Part shown: piece after piece, positions 6,195-14,868 of the stretch
How positions within the stretch are numbered: position 1 is the first letter of the stretch
How the letters are laid out: each line of letters opens with the position of its first letter
Source: an uncultured Lachnospira sp.
GTDB lineage: Bacteria > Bacillota > Clostridia > Lachnospirales > Lachnospiraceae
Length of the DNA stretch: 19,845 bases
Direction of reading: 5' to 3'
Assembly (NCBI GenBank): GCA_934358235.1
Contig: CAKRKK010000015.1
Location: forward strand, 1 to 19,845
The notes under the pieces: generated by a model
What the model was told of the DNA's origin: nothing
The model's input: only the letters and a program-made list of their open reading frames with translations
The model's database searches: none
Program-made: the position numbers and the translations under genes

Positions 6195-9100
6195 TTAGCT
6201 GCCTAACGCATCCTCCATCATATCCATCATATCAAGCAGGCCTTCCAGATATTCCCTGGCACTTGAAAACTTTCTTTTCGTTACTGTCCATATAAACTCT
6301 GGCGTTGCCTTCAGTCTGAATTCAAGCGCACCACCAAAGGCATCAACAAACGCAGTTATATTATCCGCTTTAATATCCGCTTTAGGATACACCGTCATTA
6401 CTGTTCTCCAATTCGATACACCACCTGACGGATTCGGGCTGGTCACTCCCTTAATGTCCATTATCCCTATTTTATGCGCCTTCGATTTAATAAGGGCAAT
6501 AAGCAAAAGGTTAGTAGCACTTGAAGGTATGCTTCCATATCTGTCTGATAGTTCATCGCGCATATCTGACAGCTCTTCCCTTGTTTCAAGTGCTGCAATT
6601 CTTTTATATATATCAAGCTTCTGATACTCACTTCTTATATATGAAGCTGGAATGAATGCATCCACCTCCAGGTCAACAGTAGTTTCAAACTCATACTCAT
6701 TCTTTATTCCCTTAAGCGTATTAACCGCCTGATTAAGCATTTTACAATACAGGTCATATCCGACCGCCGCCATATGTCCGTGCTGACTCTTACCAAGCAC
6801 ATTTCCCGCACCTCTTATCTCAAGATCCTTCATCGCTATCTTGAAACCAGAGCCTAAATCTGAGAATTCCTTTATGGCACTCAGTCTTTTCTCTGCCACC
6901 TCAGATATCATACGGTCTCTTTTATACATAAGAAATGCATATGAGGTTCTGGTGCTTCGTCCAACTCTTCCCCTTAGCTGATAAAGCTGTGACAAACCAA
7001 ACTGGTCCGCATTTTCTATTATCATTGTATTACAGTTTGGTATATCCATTCCTGTCTCTATAATAGTTGTTGACACAAGCACATCTATCTGACCGTTAAC
7101 GAATTCATACATAATCCTTTCAAGCTGCCTTTTATCCATCTGTCCGTGTGCATATGACACAACCGCATCTGGAACCAGACTCTGTATGTATTCAGCCCTT
7201 TCCTCTATGTTACGGACTTTATTATATACATAATACACCTGTCCATTGCGCGCCAGCTCCCTGGTTACAGCCTCCCGTATCATTTCGTCATTGTGCTCTG
7301 TAACAAAGGTCTGTATAGGATGCCTGTCTACCGGCGGCTCCTCAAGAACACTCATATCCCTTATCCCGACAAGACTCATATGCAGAGTTCGTGGAATAGG
7401 TGTAGCACTAAGTGTAAGCACATCTATATTGTTCTTAAGCTCTTTTATCTTCTCCTTATGGGTAACACCAAAGCGCTGTTCCTCATCTATTATAAGAAGT
7501 CCCAGATCCTTAAACTTAACATCCTTAGATAATATTCTATGTGTTCCGATAACAACATCTATCATTCCTGACTTTAATTCTTCGATAGTTTTCTTGTTCT
7601 GTGCAGAAGTTCTGAAGCTTGATAACTGCCCTACATTTACAGGAAATCCCTTCATTCTTTCTACAAATGTGGAATAATGCTGGCTTGCAAGAACTGTTGT
7701 AGGCACCAGATATGCTACCTGCTTTCCATCCTGTATAGCCTTAAATGCCGCACGTATCGCAACCTCTGTCTTGCCATAACCTACGTCTCCACATATCAGA
7801 CGATCCATAACACGTCCACTTTCCATGTCATTTTTAGTATCCTGTATGGCATTAAGCTGGTCATCTGTCTCCTCGTAAGGAAACATCTCCTCAAACTCCT
7901 GCTGCCATACCGTATCCTTCGAGAACTTATATCCCTCTGCCTTCTGCCTTATGGCATATAGTCTTACCAGTTCCTTTGCAACCTCCTCGACTGCACCGTG
8001 GACCTTAGCTCTTGTCTTGCTCCACTCCTTGCCGCTAAGACTATTAAGCTTAGGCTTCTTCTCTACATCCTGGTCTGCATACTTCTGCAATCTGTCTAAT
8101 TGTGTTGCTAACACATAAAGACTGCTGTTATCAGCATAGGTTATCTTTATATAATCCTTTTCTACACCTTCAACCTTTATCTTTTCAATACCCTTGTATA
8201 TACCAAGTCCATGATTCTCATGCACAACATAGTCACCAATATTCAGCTCATTAAAGCTGGCTATATTCTTTCCATCGTGCTTTTTCTTCTTCAGCTTGTT
8301 AATACGTTTAGATGTAAATATATCATTTTCCGCTATAACAACGAAGGACAGCACAGGGTATTCAAAGCCCTTATGAAGGCTTCCATACGTCACTATAATA
8401 AGTCCCTTGCCATAATCCTTACTGAAATCCTCACTATAAAAGGCTGGAATACTAAGCTTTCCCAGATCATCTACTATTCTTTGTGCCCTAGTTCTTGAAC
8501 CACACACCAATATAGTTGTATAACCGCTCTTTTTATACTTCGTAAGGTCCTTGGCAAGATATTCAAAGCTGTTGTTATAGGAGCTTATGCTTCTTGTCTC
8601 AACATGTGTTTTATAATCCGGCTCATATCCTTCCGGCTTATAATCCAGAGTTGTAAGTATAAGCTTCTTATTATCCTTCATGCCGGCAATTATCCTGCGA
8701 AGCGGTTTTATCCTGTCGGTCTGGCTTGGAAGCACATATCCCGCTGCCAGTCTGTTTTTCATACTTTCGCTGTATTCATATAATGTAAGCTCATTACATT
8801 CCTTTAATCTGTTAGGTTCATCCAGCACAATAAGAGTACTCTCCTTAGGAAAATACTCTGTTAATCCAACTGTATCTTTAATTATAACATTAAGAAATTT
8901 ATCATACCTGCCAGTTCTTTCCACATCCCCAACAAGCTTATTCAGATTATTGCCTGCCTCTATCTGTTCCTGCGTTCTCTTACGTCTGCCATAATCAAAG
9001 CACTCTAGCTGTTTGTCTCTTTCCTGCCTTATTCTGTCAAGTGCCCTGCTCTTTTCTTCATCTGTAAATATATACTCTGTTGATGGAAATATTCTGTATG

Positions 9101-9770
9101 AATTCAGCTTTTCTATTGATCTCTGGCTTTCAGCGTCAAACATTCTTATAGAATCCACCTCTGTATCCCACAGCTCGATTCTTACAGGTGCATCATCCGT
9201 ATACGAAAATATATCTATAATTCCACCTCTGATTGAAAACTGCCCCTTACCTTCAACCATTCCAACTCTTTCAAATCCAATTAAAACAAGCTGCTTTGCA
9301 AGCTGTTCAGTATCTATCTCACTTGTACTGTCAATAGTTATAATCGCATCCATATAGCGTTTAAGCGGCATAAGTTCGTCTGCTATACCATCTATCGTAG
9401 TTACAACTGTGAGTACTCCTGTTGTATTATCCTGAAGGTGCTCTATTATGCGGCTTATACAGTTTAATCTCTGCCCCGTTATCTGATTACCCGTAACATC
9501 TGCACTATAAAAAATGGCATCCTTTGCAGGATAATACAAAGCCCCGCCATTAAAAAAGGCTGCATCATCACACATATTTCTGGCCTTCGCCTCATCACTC
9601 GTTACCACTAACATAAACCGGTAATTCTGTCCAACGGCACTCGCTATATGAACCTTCTGCGTATCTATGCAGCCACTTATAAGTGCCGTTTTTCCACCAG
9701 CCTCTGATAATTTATTATTCAGTTGTTCTATTACTGCCATATCATTAACTGGCCTAAAAAATGTGTTCAA
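6195..9770 (-). CDS. mfd: Transcription-repair coupling factor Mfd
   Basis: Mfd removes RNA polymerase stalled at DNA damage using ATP-driven translocation and recruits UvrA to the site. From the chosen start it has 1191 residues, normal for the family. The N-terminal UvrB-like region includes FSIRGGIIDIFSY (about 178-190). The polymerase-interacting domain begins at GDYVVHENHGLGIYKG (about 512-527). The RecG-like translocase has Walker A GDVGYGKT (661-668), DEEQ (762-765), SATPIPRTL (788-796), TTIIETGMDIP (901-911) and QLRGRVGR (931-938). The C-terminal TRCF domain follows. I start at TTG 9768-9770 because a perfect AGGAGG (9777-9782) lies six bases before it. The ATG ten codons upstream (9798-9800) has no ribosome site and abuts a tandem repeat. 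The gene lies 156 bases after pth in the same orientation. Confidence 0.97.
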   Translation of the reverse strand: MNTFFRPVNDMAVIEQLNNKLSEAGGKTALISGCIDTQKVHIASAVGQNYRFMLVVTSDEAKARNMCDDAAFFNGGALYYPAKDAIFYSADVTGNQITGQRLNCISRIIEHLQDNTTGVLTVVTTIDGIADELMPLKRYMDAIITIDSTSEIDTEQLAKQLVLIGFERVGMVEGKGQFSIRGGIIDIFSYTDDAPVRIELWDTEVDSIRMFDAESQRSIEKLNSYRIFPSTEYIFTDEEKSRALDRIRQERDKQLECFDYGRRKRTQEQIEAGNNLNKLVGDVERTGRYDKFLNVIIKDTVGLTEYFPKESTLIVLDEPNRLKECNELTLYEYSESMKNRLAAGYVLPSQTDRIKPLRRIIAGMKDNKKLILTTLDYKPEGYEPDYKTHVETRSISSYNNSFEYLAKDLTKYKKSGYTTILVCGSRTRAQRIVDDLGKLSIPAFYSEDFSKDYGKGLIIVTYGSLHKGFEYPVLSFVVIAENDIFTSKRINKLKKKKHDGKNIASFNELNIGDYVVHENHGLGIYKGIEKIKVEGVEKDYIKITYADNSSLYVLATQLDRLQKYADQDVEKKPKLNSLSGKEWSKTRAKVHGAVEEVAKELVRLYAIRQKAEGYKFSKDTVWQQEFEEMFPYEETDDQLNAIQDTKNDMESGRVMDRLICGDVGYGKTEVAIRAAFKAIQDGKQVAYLVPTTVLASQHYSTFVERMKGFPVNVGQLSSFRTSAQNKKTIEELKSGMIDVVIGTHRILSKDVKFKDLGLLIIDEEQRFGVTHKEKIKELKNNIDVLTLSATPIPRTLHMSLVGIRDMSVLEEPPVDRHPIQTFVTEHNDEMIREAVTRELARNGQVYYVYNKVRNIEERAEYIQSLVPDAVVSYAHGQMDKRQLERIMYEFVNGQIDVLVSTTIIETGMDIPNCNTMIIENADQFGLSQLYQLRGRVGRSTRTSYAFLMYKRDRMISEVAEKRLSAIKEFSDLGSGFKIAMKDLEIRGAGNVLGKSQHGHMAAVGYDLYCKMLNQAVNTLKGIKNEYEFETTVDLEVDAFIPASYIRSEYQKLDIYKRIAALETREELSDMRDELSDRYGSIPSSATNLLLIALIKSKAHKIGIMDIKGVTSPNPSGGVSNWRTVMTVYPKADIKADNITAFVDAFGGALEFRLKATPEFIWTVTKRKFSSAREYLEGLLDMMDMMEDALGS

Positions 9771-9803
9771 AACAATCCTCCTAATCGCATTCACCATCAT
9801 TCA

Positions 9804-9946
9804 TTGAAGCTATCCATCAAATCTGTTAATTAGCTTTATCCGTTGAACCTATCCATTAACCTTATTCATCAAACTTATCTATTAAGCTTATCCGTTAAAC
9901 TTATTCATTAACCTTGTTCGTTAAGCTTATCCGTTAAACTTATTCA
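9804..9946 (-). repeat. Eleven-unit 13-bp tandem repeat between pth and mfd
   Basis: Eleven head-to-tail units of exactly 13 bases run from 9804 to 9946, with no indels. Plus-strand examples are TTAAGCTTATCCG (9882-9894 and 9921-9933), TTAAACTTATTCA (9895-9907 and 9934-9946) and TTAACCTTGTTCG (9908-9920). The units become more diverged toward mfd. The array includes the last six pth codons and its stop (9927-9929) and ends close to the mfd start region. Confidence 0.92.
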
Positions 9947-10487
9947 TTCCACTTTCAATGCCTTCGCTCATTATACATTCAACTGCTTCACAGGCTCTTT
10001 TATTACCCTCTCTTAGTGTTGGATAAAGCTCTGTCGGAAACTTTCCAAGCACCCAGTCTGCAAGATCCCAGCCCTTTGGCTTATCACCTACACCATATTT
10101 TATTCTCTTGAATTTATCACTTCCAAGCTGCGATATTATGCTTTTTATTCCATTATGTCCACCTGCACTTCCCTTTGGACGCAGTCTTAACTTTCCTGGT
10201 TCAAGGCTTATATCATCGAATATCACTATAAGCTCATCAATATCCACCTTATAATAATCCATTACCTCTCTTATACATTCACCTGAATTATTCATATAAG
10301 TCATAGGTTTTACAAGAAGCACCTTTTCTCCCTCTATAACACCTTTTCCTATAAGTCCTTTATGCTTTAATGTATCAACACTAATATTATACTTGTCTGC
10401 AAGTTCATCTATGCATGAAAAACCTGCGTTATGTCTTGTACCCGCATACTGTGTTCCAGGATTTCCCAAACCAGCTATTATATACAT
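9927..10487 (-). CDS. pth: Peptidyl-tRNA hydrolase
   Basis: Pth releases tRNA from peptidyl-tRNAs that drop off the ribosome and is essential in bacteria. The 186-residue length is standard. The opening MYIIAGLGNPGTQYAGTRHN holds N10 and the catalytic H19. PMTYMNNSG (61-69) carries the substrate-binding asparagines. FDDISLEPGKLRLRPKGS (90-107) has the activating aspartate D91. GGHNGIKS (109-116) has N112. The ATG at 10485-10487 follows GAGGAG at a short spacing. An in-frame ATG eight codons upstream (10511) has no ribosome site. The last codons (MNKFNG) are part of the tandem repeat shared with the spacer. It is likely co-transcribed with mfd, as in the conserved Firmicutes arrangement. Confidence 0.96.
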   Translation of the reverse strand: MYIIAGLGNPGTQYAGTRHNAGFSCIDELADKYNISVDTLKHKGLIGKGVIEGEKVLLVKPMTYMNNSGECIREVMDYYKVDIDELIVIFDDISLEPGKLRLRPKGSAGGHNGIKSIISQLGSDKFKRIKYGVGDKPKGWDLADWVLGKFPTELYPTLREGNKRACEAVECIMSEGIESGMNKFNG

Positions 10488-10528
10488 ATTACTCCTCATT
10501 TCTGCGCACATTTTAATAATAACAAAGG

Positions 10529-10551
10529 TGTGTCAGGTGCGCCGGGACACA
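10529..10551 (-). other. GC-rich hairpin in the pth leader
   Basis: TGTGTC (10529-10534) pairs with GACACA (10546-10551) around an 11-base GC-rich interior (GG/CC can pair again inside). It stands out from very AT-rich surroundings. If the weak promoter at 10556-10584 is real, the mRNA would begin with this hairpin. Confidence 0.4.
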
Positions 10552-10555
10552 ACTC

Positions 10556-10584
10556 AATATATCATAAACTATCTCTGCCAAAAA
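10556..10584 (-). promoter_or_regulatory. Weak candidate promoter for pth-mfd
   Basis: On the minus strand TATATT (10556-10561) lies 17 bases downstream of TTTTTG (10579-10584). The -35 is poor. No better promoter is visible between pth and araC. Confidence 0.35.
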
Positions 10585-10721
10585 ATAAAGTTCCTCTCAT
10601 TTTCCTCTTATTTTGTTTGGAAGCATATTGTATGCAGTTATTTTTATGTATATAATATATTTACAACAAATACTTTGTCCGTGATTTTGTATATTTTTGT
10701 TTTGTATACATTTATAAATTG

Positions 10722-10750
10722 TTGACATTCTCTTGTATGCAGCTTTAATA
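10722..10750 (+). promoter_or_regulatory. Sigma-A promoter of the AraC-type regulator
   Basis: A perfect TTGACA (10722-10727) is followed 17 bases later by TTAATA (10745-10750). The ATG is 32 bases further on, giving a short leader with a strong ribosome site. Confidence 0.65.
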
Positions 10751-10781
10751 ATAAAAACCACTCAAATAAAGGAGGTGCCCT

Positions 10782-11624
10782 ATGCAATCACGTTTTGAAA
10801 TATCCCAGAAGACCTACTCATCAGCCTATACTATGCATTCAGCCCACTCTCACTCATACTGTGAATTGTATTATCTTATGAATGGCTCGTGCAATATGTT
10901 TATACACGATAATACATACCGTATGAACCCCGGCACCATTCTGTTCATTCCTGATAATGTACTTCACAAAACTACATATATTGAAAACACCTTCCACGAA
11001 AGACTGGATATTGAATTCACGCATGACTATGTATCCGATATTATTAATGAACTTGGCTTTAACCAGTTTAAGGATACCTATTATATGCACTTCTTCTCAG
11101 TTCCTAATGAGCAGCGCTTTAACATACAGAATATATACCAGATACTTATAAAGGAGAAACAGTCACACGCCAGCTTATCAGAATGCCTTATCAAGTGTAA
11201 CCTGCAGAATCTGCTTGTTCTGCTTGCAAGATACTGTGACAATGCTCTTGCCTCCCACACTGCTTCGCTTGTGAATAATGTTGAGGTCATTGATACTGCT
11301 ATCCAGAAAGCCATGAATTATATTATGATGAACTACAACCGGAATCTCACGCTTGATGAAGTAGCCGGTGTGCTTCACCTTAATCCATCGTATTTTTCAA
11401 CGAAATTCAAGTCTGTTAACGGCTTTGGTTTTAAAGAATTCCTGAATACCATACGCATTAACCACTCTGAGCAGCTACTGCTTGAAACCGATATGAGCAT
11501 AACTGAGATTGCACTTCAATGCGGCTTTGATAACAGCAACTACTTCGGTGATGCCTTCAGACATCTTAATAACATCTCACCAACACAATTCCGCCGCATC
11601 AAAGGAAACAAGAATGATATATAA
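10782..11624 (+). CDS. AraC family transcriptional regulator with N-terminal cupin
   Basis: This is a 280-residue DNA-binding regulator of the usual two-domain form. The N-terminal cupin-like sensor includes HSHSYCELYYLMNGSC (22-37) and NPGTILFIPDNVLHKTTY (49-66). The C-terminal AraC/XylS domain spans about 171-275 and has two helix-turn-helix units: LTLDEVAGVLHLNPSYFSTKFK (189-210) and SITEIALQCGFDNSNYFGDAFR (239-260). It ends in the family hallmark ISPTQFRR. The start has a perfect GGAGGTG site. It is a single-gene unit with its own promoter and terminator. Regulators of this type often sense sugars or related ligands, but no catabolic genes lie beside it, so its target is unknown. Confidence 0.92.
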   Translation: MQSRFEISQKTYSSAYTMHSAHSHSYCELYYLMNGSCNMFIHDNTYRMNPGTILFIPDNVLHKTTYIENTFHERLDIEFTHDYVSDIINELGFNQFKDTYYMHFFSVPNEQRFNIQNIYQILIKEKQSHASLSECLIKCNLQNLLVLLARYCDNALASHTASLVNNVEVIDTAIQKAMNYIMMNYNRNLTLDEVAGVLHLNPSYFSTKFKSVNGFGFKEFLNTIRINHSEQLLLETDMSITEIALQCGFDNSNYFGDAFRHLNNISPTQFRRIKGNKNDI

Positions 11625-11627
11625 CAA

Positions 11628-11673
11628 AGCGTACTCTCTGCTTATTAGTTAAAGCAGAAAGTACGCTCTTTTT
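11628..11673 (+). terminator. Rho-independent terminator after araC, possibly bidirectional
   Basis: AGCGTACTCTCTGC (11628-11641) pairs with GCAGAAAGTACGCT (11654-11667) with one mismatch, around a 12-base loop. CTTTTT follows on the plus strand. It lies between convergent genes and also follows spoVG on the minus strand, where the run TTTGTTAT is weaker. Confidence 0.88.
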
Positions 11674-11706
11674 ATGATGTCTTACTTATGTTACTTCTGG
11701 CTGCCT

Positions 11707-11967
11707 CTATTCCTCCACCATACTATCATATGCCTTCAGAACAGCATCCGACAGGCTTTCTCTTGTACTCTGCCTGATTGGATGTGCAATATCCTTAAAG
11801 CCTCCCTCAAACATATGCTTACTTGGCATAGCCACAAAGTAGCCTTTTTCTCCTTCGATAACCCTGATATCGTGTACAACGAACTCATCATCAAATGTAA
11901 CTGATGCATAAGCTCTCAGCTTTCCCTTACCAGCAGTTGTTTTTACCCTGACATCTGTAATATTCAT
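11707..11967 (-). CDS. spoVG: SpoVG family RNA/DNA-binding septation regulator
   Basis: SpoVG is a small nucleic-acid-binding regulator, linked in Firmicutes to sporulation septation, capsule and virulence control. At 86 residues it has the usual size. It contains the near-invariant core FDDEFVVHDIRVIEGEKGYF (residues 25-44), followed by VAMPSKHMFEGGFKDIAHPI (45-64). The basic stretch TAGKGKLRAYASVTF precedes the core. The ATG at 11965-11967 has a GGGGGT site (11973-11978). It lies 124 bases after glgD in the same orientation, and I see no terminator between them, so read-through from glgCD is possible. It faces araC across a shared terminator. Confidence 0.97.
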   Translation of the reverse strand: MNITDVRVKTTAGKGKLRAYASVTFDDEFVVHDIRVIEGEKGYFVAMPSKHMFEGGFKDIAHPIRQSTRESLSDAVLKAYDSMVEE

Positions 11968-12069
11968 TTGTTACCCCCATTAGTTATATGCTTTACTTCT
12001 ACTCTGTTTTATAATAGACAGCTACTTCTTCTATTAATCTTCTATTACTCTGTTATTCTCTGTTCGTGA

Positions 12070-12097
12070 TTAACCTATTAGTATTAACCTATTAGTA
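12070..12097. repeat. 14-bp tandem duplication across the glgD stop
   Basis: TTAACCTATTAGTA occurs twice in tandem (12070-12083 and 12084-12097). The second copy contains the glgD stop codon (12092-12094). Confidence 0.85.
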
Positions 12098-13207
12098 ATA
12101 TGAAGGACTATCTTCTATAACTATCTTAACACCATTCTCTCCTACATATCGCGAATTAGCCTTAATAGTACTATTGCTTTCTACTATGCAGTTCTCTATA
12201 TACGCATTATCTCCTATATACGCATTATTCATGATGATAGAATTCTTAACTACAGCATTATTACCAATGTATATCTTCTTAAAAAGTACTGAATTATCAA
12301 CTGCTCCATTCACGATACAACCGCATGATACAAGACTGTTGGATACATTAGCCCCATAATTATACTTAGCTGGTGGCAGATCATCTACCCTTGAATATAT
12401 GTCCGGATACTGCTTAAAGAAGTAATCTCTTACATCCCTCTTTAAGAAATCCATATTCGTCTTATAGTATGAATCTACCGATGATATGTTATTCCAGTAT
12501 GTATCAAGCATATAACCATATATCTTCTTGATATTTCTATATCTTACAAGGATATCCCTTACGAAATCGTATCTGTCCTCTTCTGCTGCCTTCTCAAGAA
12601 GTTCAATAAGAAGACGTCTTCTAACTACATAGATTCCTGTTGATACTGTTGAAAGATTAGTCTCAAGTGGTTTCTCATCGATATCTGTAATACGTCCGTC
12701 ATCTGCAAGTGCAACCACTCCGTATCTTCCTATATCAGCCCTGTTATCAAGCTTCTTTACAACTACCGTAACATCAGCCTTCTTCTCTATATGATACTGA
12801 AGCACCTTGTTGTAATCAAGCTTGTACACTCCATCACCAGAAGCAATAACAACATAAGGTTCATGGCTTGACTTAAGGAAATCTATATTCTGATAAAGCG
12901 AATCTGCTGTTCCTCTGTACCAACTGCTGCTCTCTGCTGTTATAGTAGGAGTAAATACATACAGACCTCCCTGCTTTCTACCAAAATCCCACCACTTAGA
13001 TGAACTTAAATGTTCATTAAGTGATCTTGCATTATACTGTGTTATAACTGCAACCTTCTGTATATGTGAATTAGACATATTGCTAAGTGCGAAATCTATC
13101 GCTCTGTAGCTTCCTGCAACAGGCATTGAAGCAATAGCCCGCTTATTTGTCAGTTCACGCATCATCCTGTTGTTGCCGCCTGCTAATACTATACCTATCG
13201 CTTTCAT
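12092..13207 (-). CDS. glgD: Glucose-1-phosphate adenylyltransferase regulatory subunit GlgD
   Basis: GlgD is the partner subunit of GlgC in ADP-glucose pyrophosphorylase of many Firmicutes and is thought to modulate the catalytic subunit. The protein has 371 residues. The N-terminal nucleotidyltransferase fold is clear in [17 protein letters not shown] (31-47), [16 protein letters not shown] (96-111) and [10 protein letters not shown] (123-132). The nucleotide loop is altered to [12 protein letters not shown] (8-19) in place of GGxGxRL, which fits a poorly catalytic subunit. The C-terminal part (about 285-360) is a left-handed beta-helix with repeated [24 protein letters not shown] turns. 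The ATG overlaps the glgC stop (ATGA), so the two are translationally coupled. A 14-bp tandem repeat covers its stop. Confidence 0.93.
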   Translation of the reverse strand: MKAIGIVLAGGNNRMMRELTNKRAIASMPVAGSYRAIDFALSNMSNSHIQKVAVITQYNARSLNEHLSSSKWWDFGRKQGGLYVFTPTITAESSSWYRGTADSLYQNIDFLKSSHEPYVVIASGDGVYKLDYNKVLQYHIEKKADVTVVVKKLDNRADIGRYGVVALADDGRITDIDEKPLETNLSTVSTGIYVVRRRLLIELLEKAAEEDRYDFVRDILVRYRNIKKIYGYMLDTYWNNISSVDSYYKTNMDFLKRDVRDYFFKQYPDIYSRVDDLPPAKYNYGANVSNSLVSCGCIVNGAVDNSVLFKKIYIGNNAVVKNSIIMNNAYIGDNAYIENCIVESNSTIKANSRYVGENGVKIVIEDSPSYY

Positions 13208-14478
13208 TCTACTTCACCTGCCTTAATAATAATGCCACCGCTTGGTAATAAACCATCCGGATAATCCTCTGCTGTTGTAACTCCTGAAATCGCTGTATTC
13301 TTACCAACCTTGACTCCATCCGGAATCACAGAGCATTCTCCAATAGTAACAAGACCTGAATTATATATCTTAGGAAGCTTTACATTAGGAACCTCTTCGC
13401 CTACACCTAACTCTACGTTATCACCTATGACTACTTCCTCTGCTATAATTGACTTATTGACTATCGTATTCTTACCAATAACTGTGTTATTCATAATAAT
13501 TGAATCCCTGACCACAGCACCTTCTTCAATCGTTACACCCGGACCGATAACTGAATTATATATTCTTCCATACACTTCAGTTCCATCACCGACGATGCTC
13601 TTCTCTATAAATGTATTATCTGCAACATACTGAGGTGGAATAGTATCTGTTCTTGTATATATCTTCCAGAATTCCTCATAAAGATTAAATACTGGAATTA
13701 TATCTATAAGTTCCATATTAGCTTCCCAATATGAGCTTAATGTTCCGACATCCTTCCAATAGCTATTGTATTCATATGCAAATATTCTCTTATTATTATT
13801 AAAGCAATATGGGATTACGTGCTTACCAAAGTCACATTCATTCTGGTCCTTAAGCTTAATAAGTGCATCCTTTAACACACTCCACTTAAATATGTATATA
13901 CCCATAGATGCAAGATTACTCTTAGGATTAGCTGGCTTCTCCTCGAATTCTGTTATCCTGTTATCTTCATCAGTCACTACAATTCCGAATCTGCTTGCTT
14001 CCTCAATCGGTACAGGCATGGCAGCTATTGTTATGTCTGCGTTATTCGCCTTATGATAATCTAACATTATCTTATAATCCATCTTATATATATGATCACC
14101 AGAAAGAATAAGTACATATTCCGGATGATACTGTTCCATATATTCAAGATTCTGGTAAATGGCATTGGCCGTTCCTGTATACCATTCGCTGTTAGTACTC
14201 TTCTCATATGGAGGGAGTACTGTTACACCTCCCACATTACGGTCAAGATCCCATGGGATACCTATTCCTATATGGGAATTAAGACGTAGAGGCTGATACT
14301 GTGTTAATACACCTACTGTATCAATTCCTGAGTTAATGCAGTTACTAAGTGGAAAATCTATTATTCTATACTTTCCGCCAAATGAAACTGCCGGTTTTGC
14401 AACCTTCGCTGTTAAAACACCTAGTCTACTGCCCTGACCACCAGCTAACAGCATTGCTATCATTTCTTTTTTAATCAT
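13204..14478 (-). CDS. glgC: Glucose-1-phosphate adenylyltransferase (ADP-glucose pyrophosphorylase)
   Basis: GlgC makes ADP-glucose from glucose-1-phosphate and ATP, the committed step of bacterial glycogen synthesis. It has 424 residues. Motifs appear in the family order: [11 protein letters not shown] (10-20) for the nucleotide, [20 protein letters not shown] (28-47), [13 protein letters not shown] (99-111), [11 protein letters not shown] (125-135) with the metal aspartate D128, FEEKP (178-182), SMGIYIFK (191-198) and [18 protein letters not shown] left-handed beta-helix (about 290-410) closes the protein. The ATG at 14476-14478 follows AGAGGTGG. It is the first gene of a glgC-glgD operon with a good promoter upstream. 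No glycogen synthase, branching enzyme or phosphorylase gene is in this window. Confidence 0.96.
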   Translation of the reverse strand: MIKKEMIAMLLAGGQGSRLGVLTAKVAKPAVSFGGKYRIIDFPLSNCINSGIDTVGVLTQYQPLRLNSHIGIGIPWDLDRNVGGVTVLPPYEKSTNSEWYTGTANAIYQNLEYMEQYHPEYVLILSGDHIYKMDYKIMLDYHKANNADITIAAMPVPIEEASRFGIVVTDEDNRITEFEEKPANPKSNLASMGIYIFKWSVLKDALIKLKDQNECDFGKHVIPYCFNNNKRIFAYEYNSYWKDVGTLSSYWEANMELIDIIPVFNLYEEFWKIYTRTDTIPPQYVADNTFIEKSIVGDGTEVYGRIYNSVIGPGVTIEEGAVVRDSIIMNNTVIGKNTIVNKSIIAEEVVIGDNVELGVGEEVPNVKLPKIYNSGLVTIGECSVIPDGVKVGKNTAISGVTTAEDYPDGLLPSGGIIIKAGEVE

Positions 14479-14521
14479 GCTACCACCTCTGATGTTTAAT
14501 TTACTATCTTAAGTTGTATAA

Positions 14522-14550
14522 ATTATACCATATAATATCAATTAAGTAAA
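14522..14550 (-). promoter_or_regulatory. Sigma-A promoter of glgC-glgD
   Basis: TTTACT (14545-14550 on minus) and a perfect TATAAT (14522-14527) are 17 bases apart. The start codon is about 40 bases downstream. Confidence 0.75.
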
Positions 14551-14734
14551 AATAATTTTGTCTTTTTTTGCTGATTTTTCATACAATTTATTTTACATTT
14601 TATTGTTACATTTTAACATATGCAATTTTCGCATAATTTCTGCTTAATTTTACATACTTCAACAAAAAATATACAGTTCATAAGTACCACAGTTTAGCAT
14701 ATAAAGCTATGTATAACTTTATATCTATTTACGT

Positions 14735-14763
14735 TTGAAAAATACACTCTTTAGGCATATAAT
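14735..14763 (+). promoter_or_regulatory. Sigma-A promoter of murC
   Basis: TTGAAA (14735-14740) and a perfect TATAAT (14758-14763) are 17 bases apart. The leader would be about 100 bases, ending in the AGAAAGGA ribosome site. Confidence 0.75.
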
Positions 14764-14868
14764 AATGAAAGTGCCGAATATCAATTCTGGCGTTAACGAT
14801 GTTATGTATCGCTGTATCGCTTTACATTTTACATTACCTGTTAATTTATCATCAGAAAGGAACATCCT

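Larger units (their letters stand above)
14479..14868. other. Divergent spacer between glgC and murC
   Basis: About 390 AT-rich bases carry the promoters of both divergent transcripts. They also hold a perfect 8-bp hairpin, ATATAAAG (14699-14706) with CTTTATAT (14717-14724), just upstream of the murC -35 box. I see no gene in it; open frames here are short and lack ribosome sites. Confidence 0.7.

Noticed and set aside
7246..9357. Several plus-strand open frames of 80-143 codons opposite mfd
   Set aside because: They lie entirely antisense to a clear Mfd coding sequence, have no ribosome sites and no recognisable motifs. They are frame shadows.
9771..9800. ATG start of mfd at 9798-9800
   Set aside because: No ribosome site precedes it and it abuts the tandem repeat, whereas the TTG at 9768-9770 has a perfect AGGAGG at six bases. 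It remains possible if translation is coupled.
9804..9946. CRISPR array
   Set aside because: The 13-base units abut with no spacers, are far too short for CRISPR repeats, and no cas genes are nearby.
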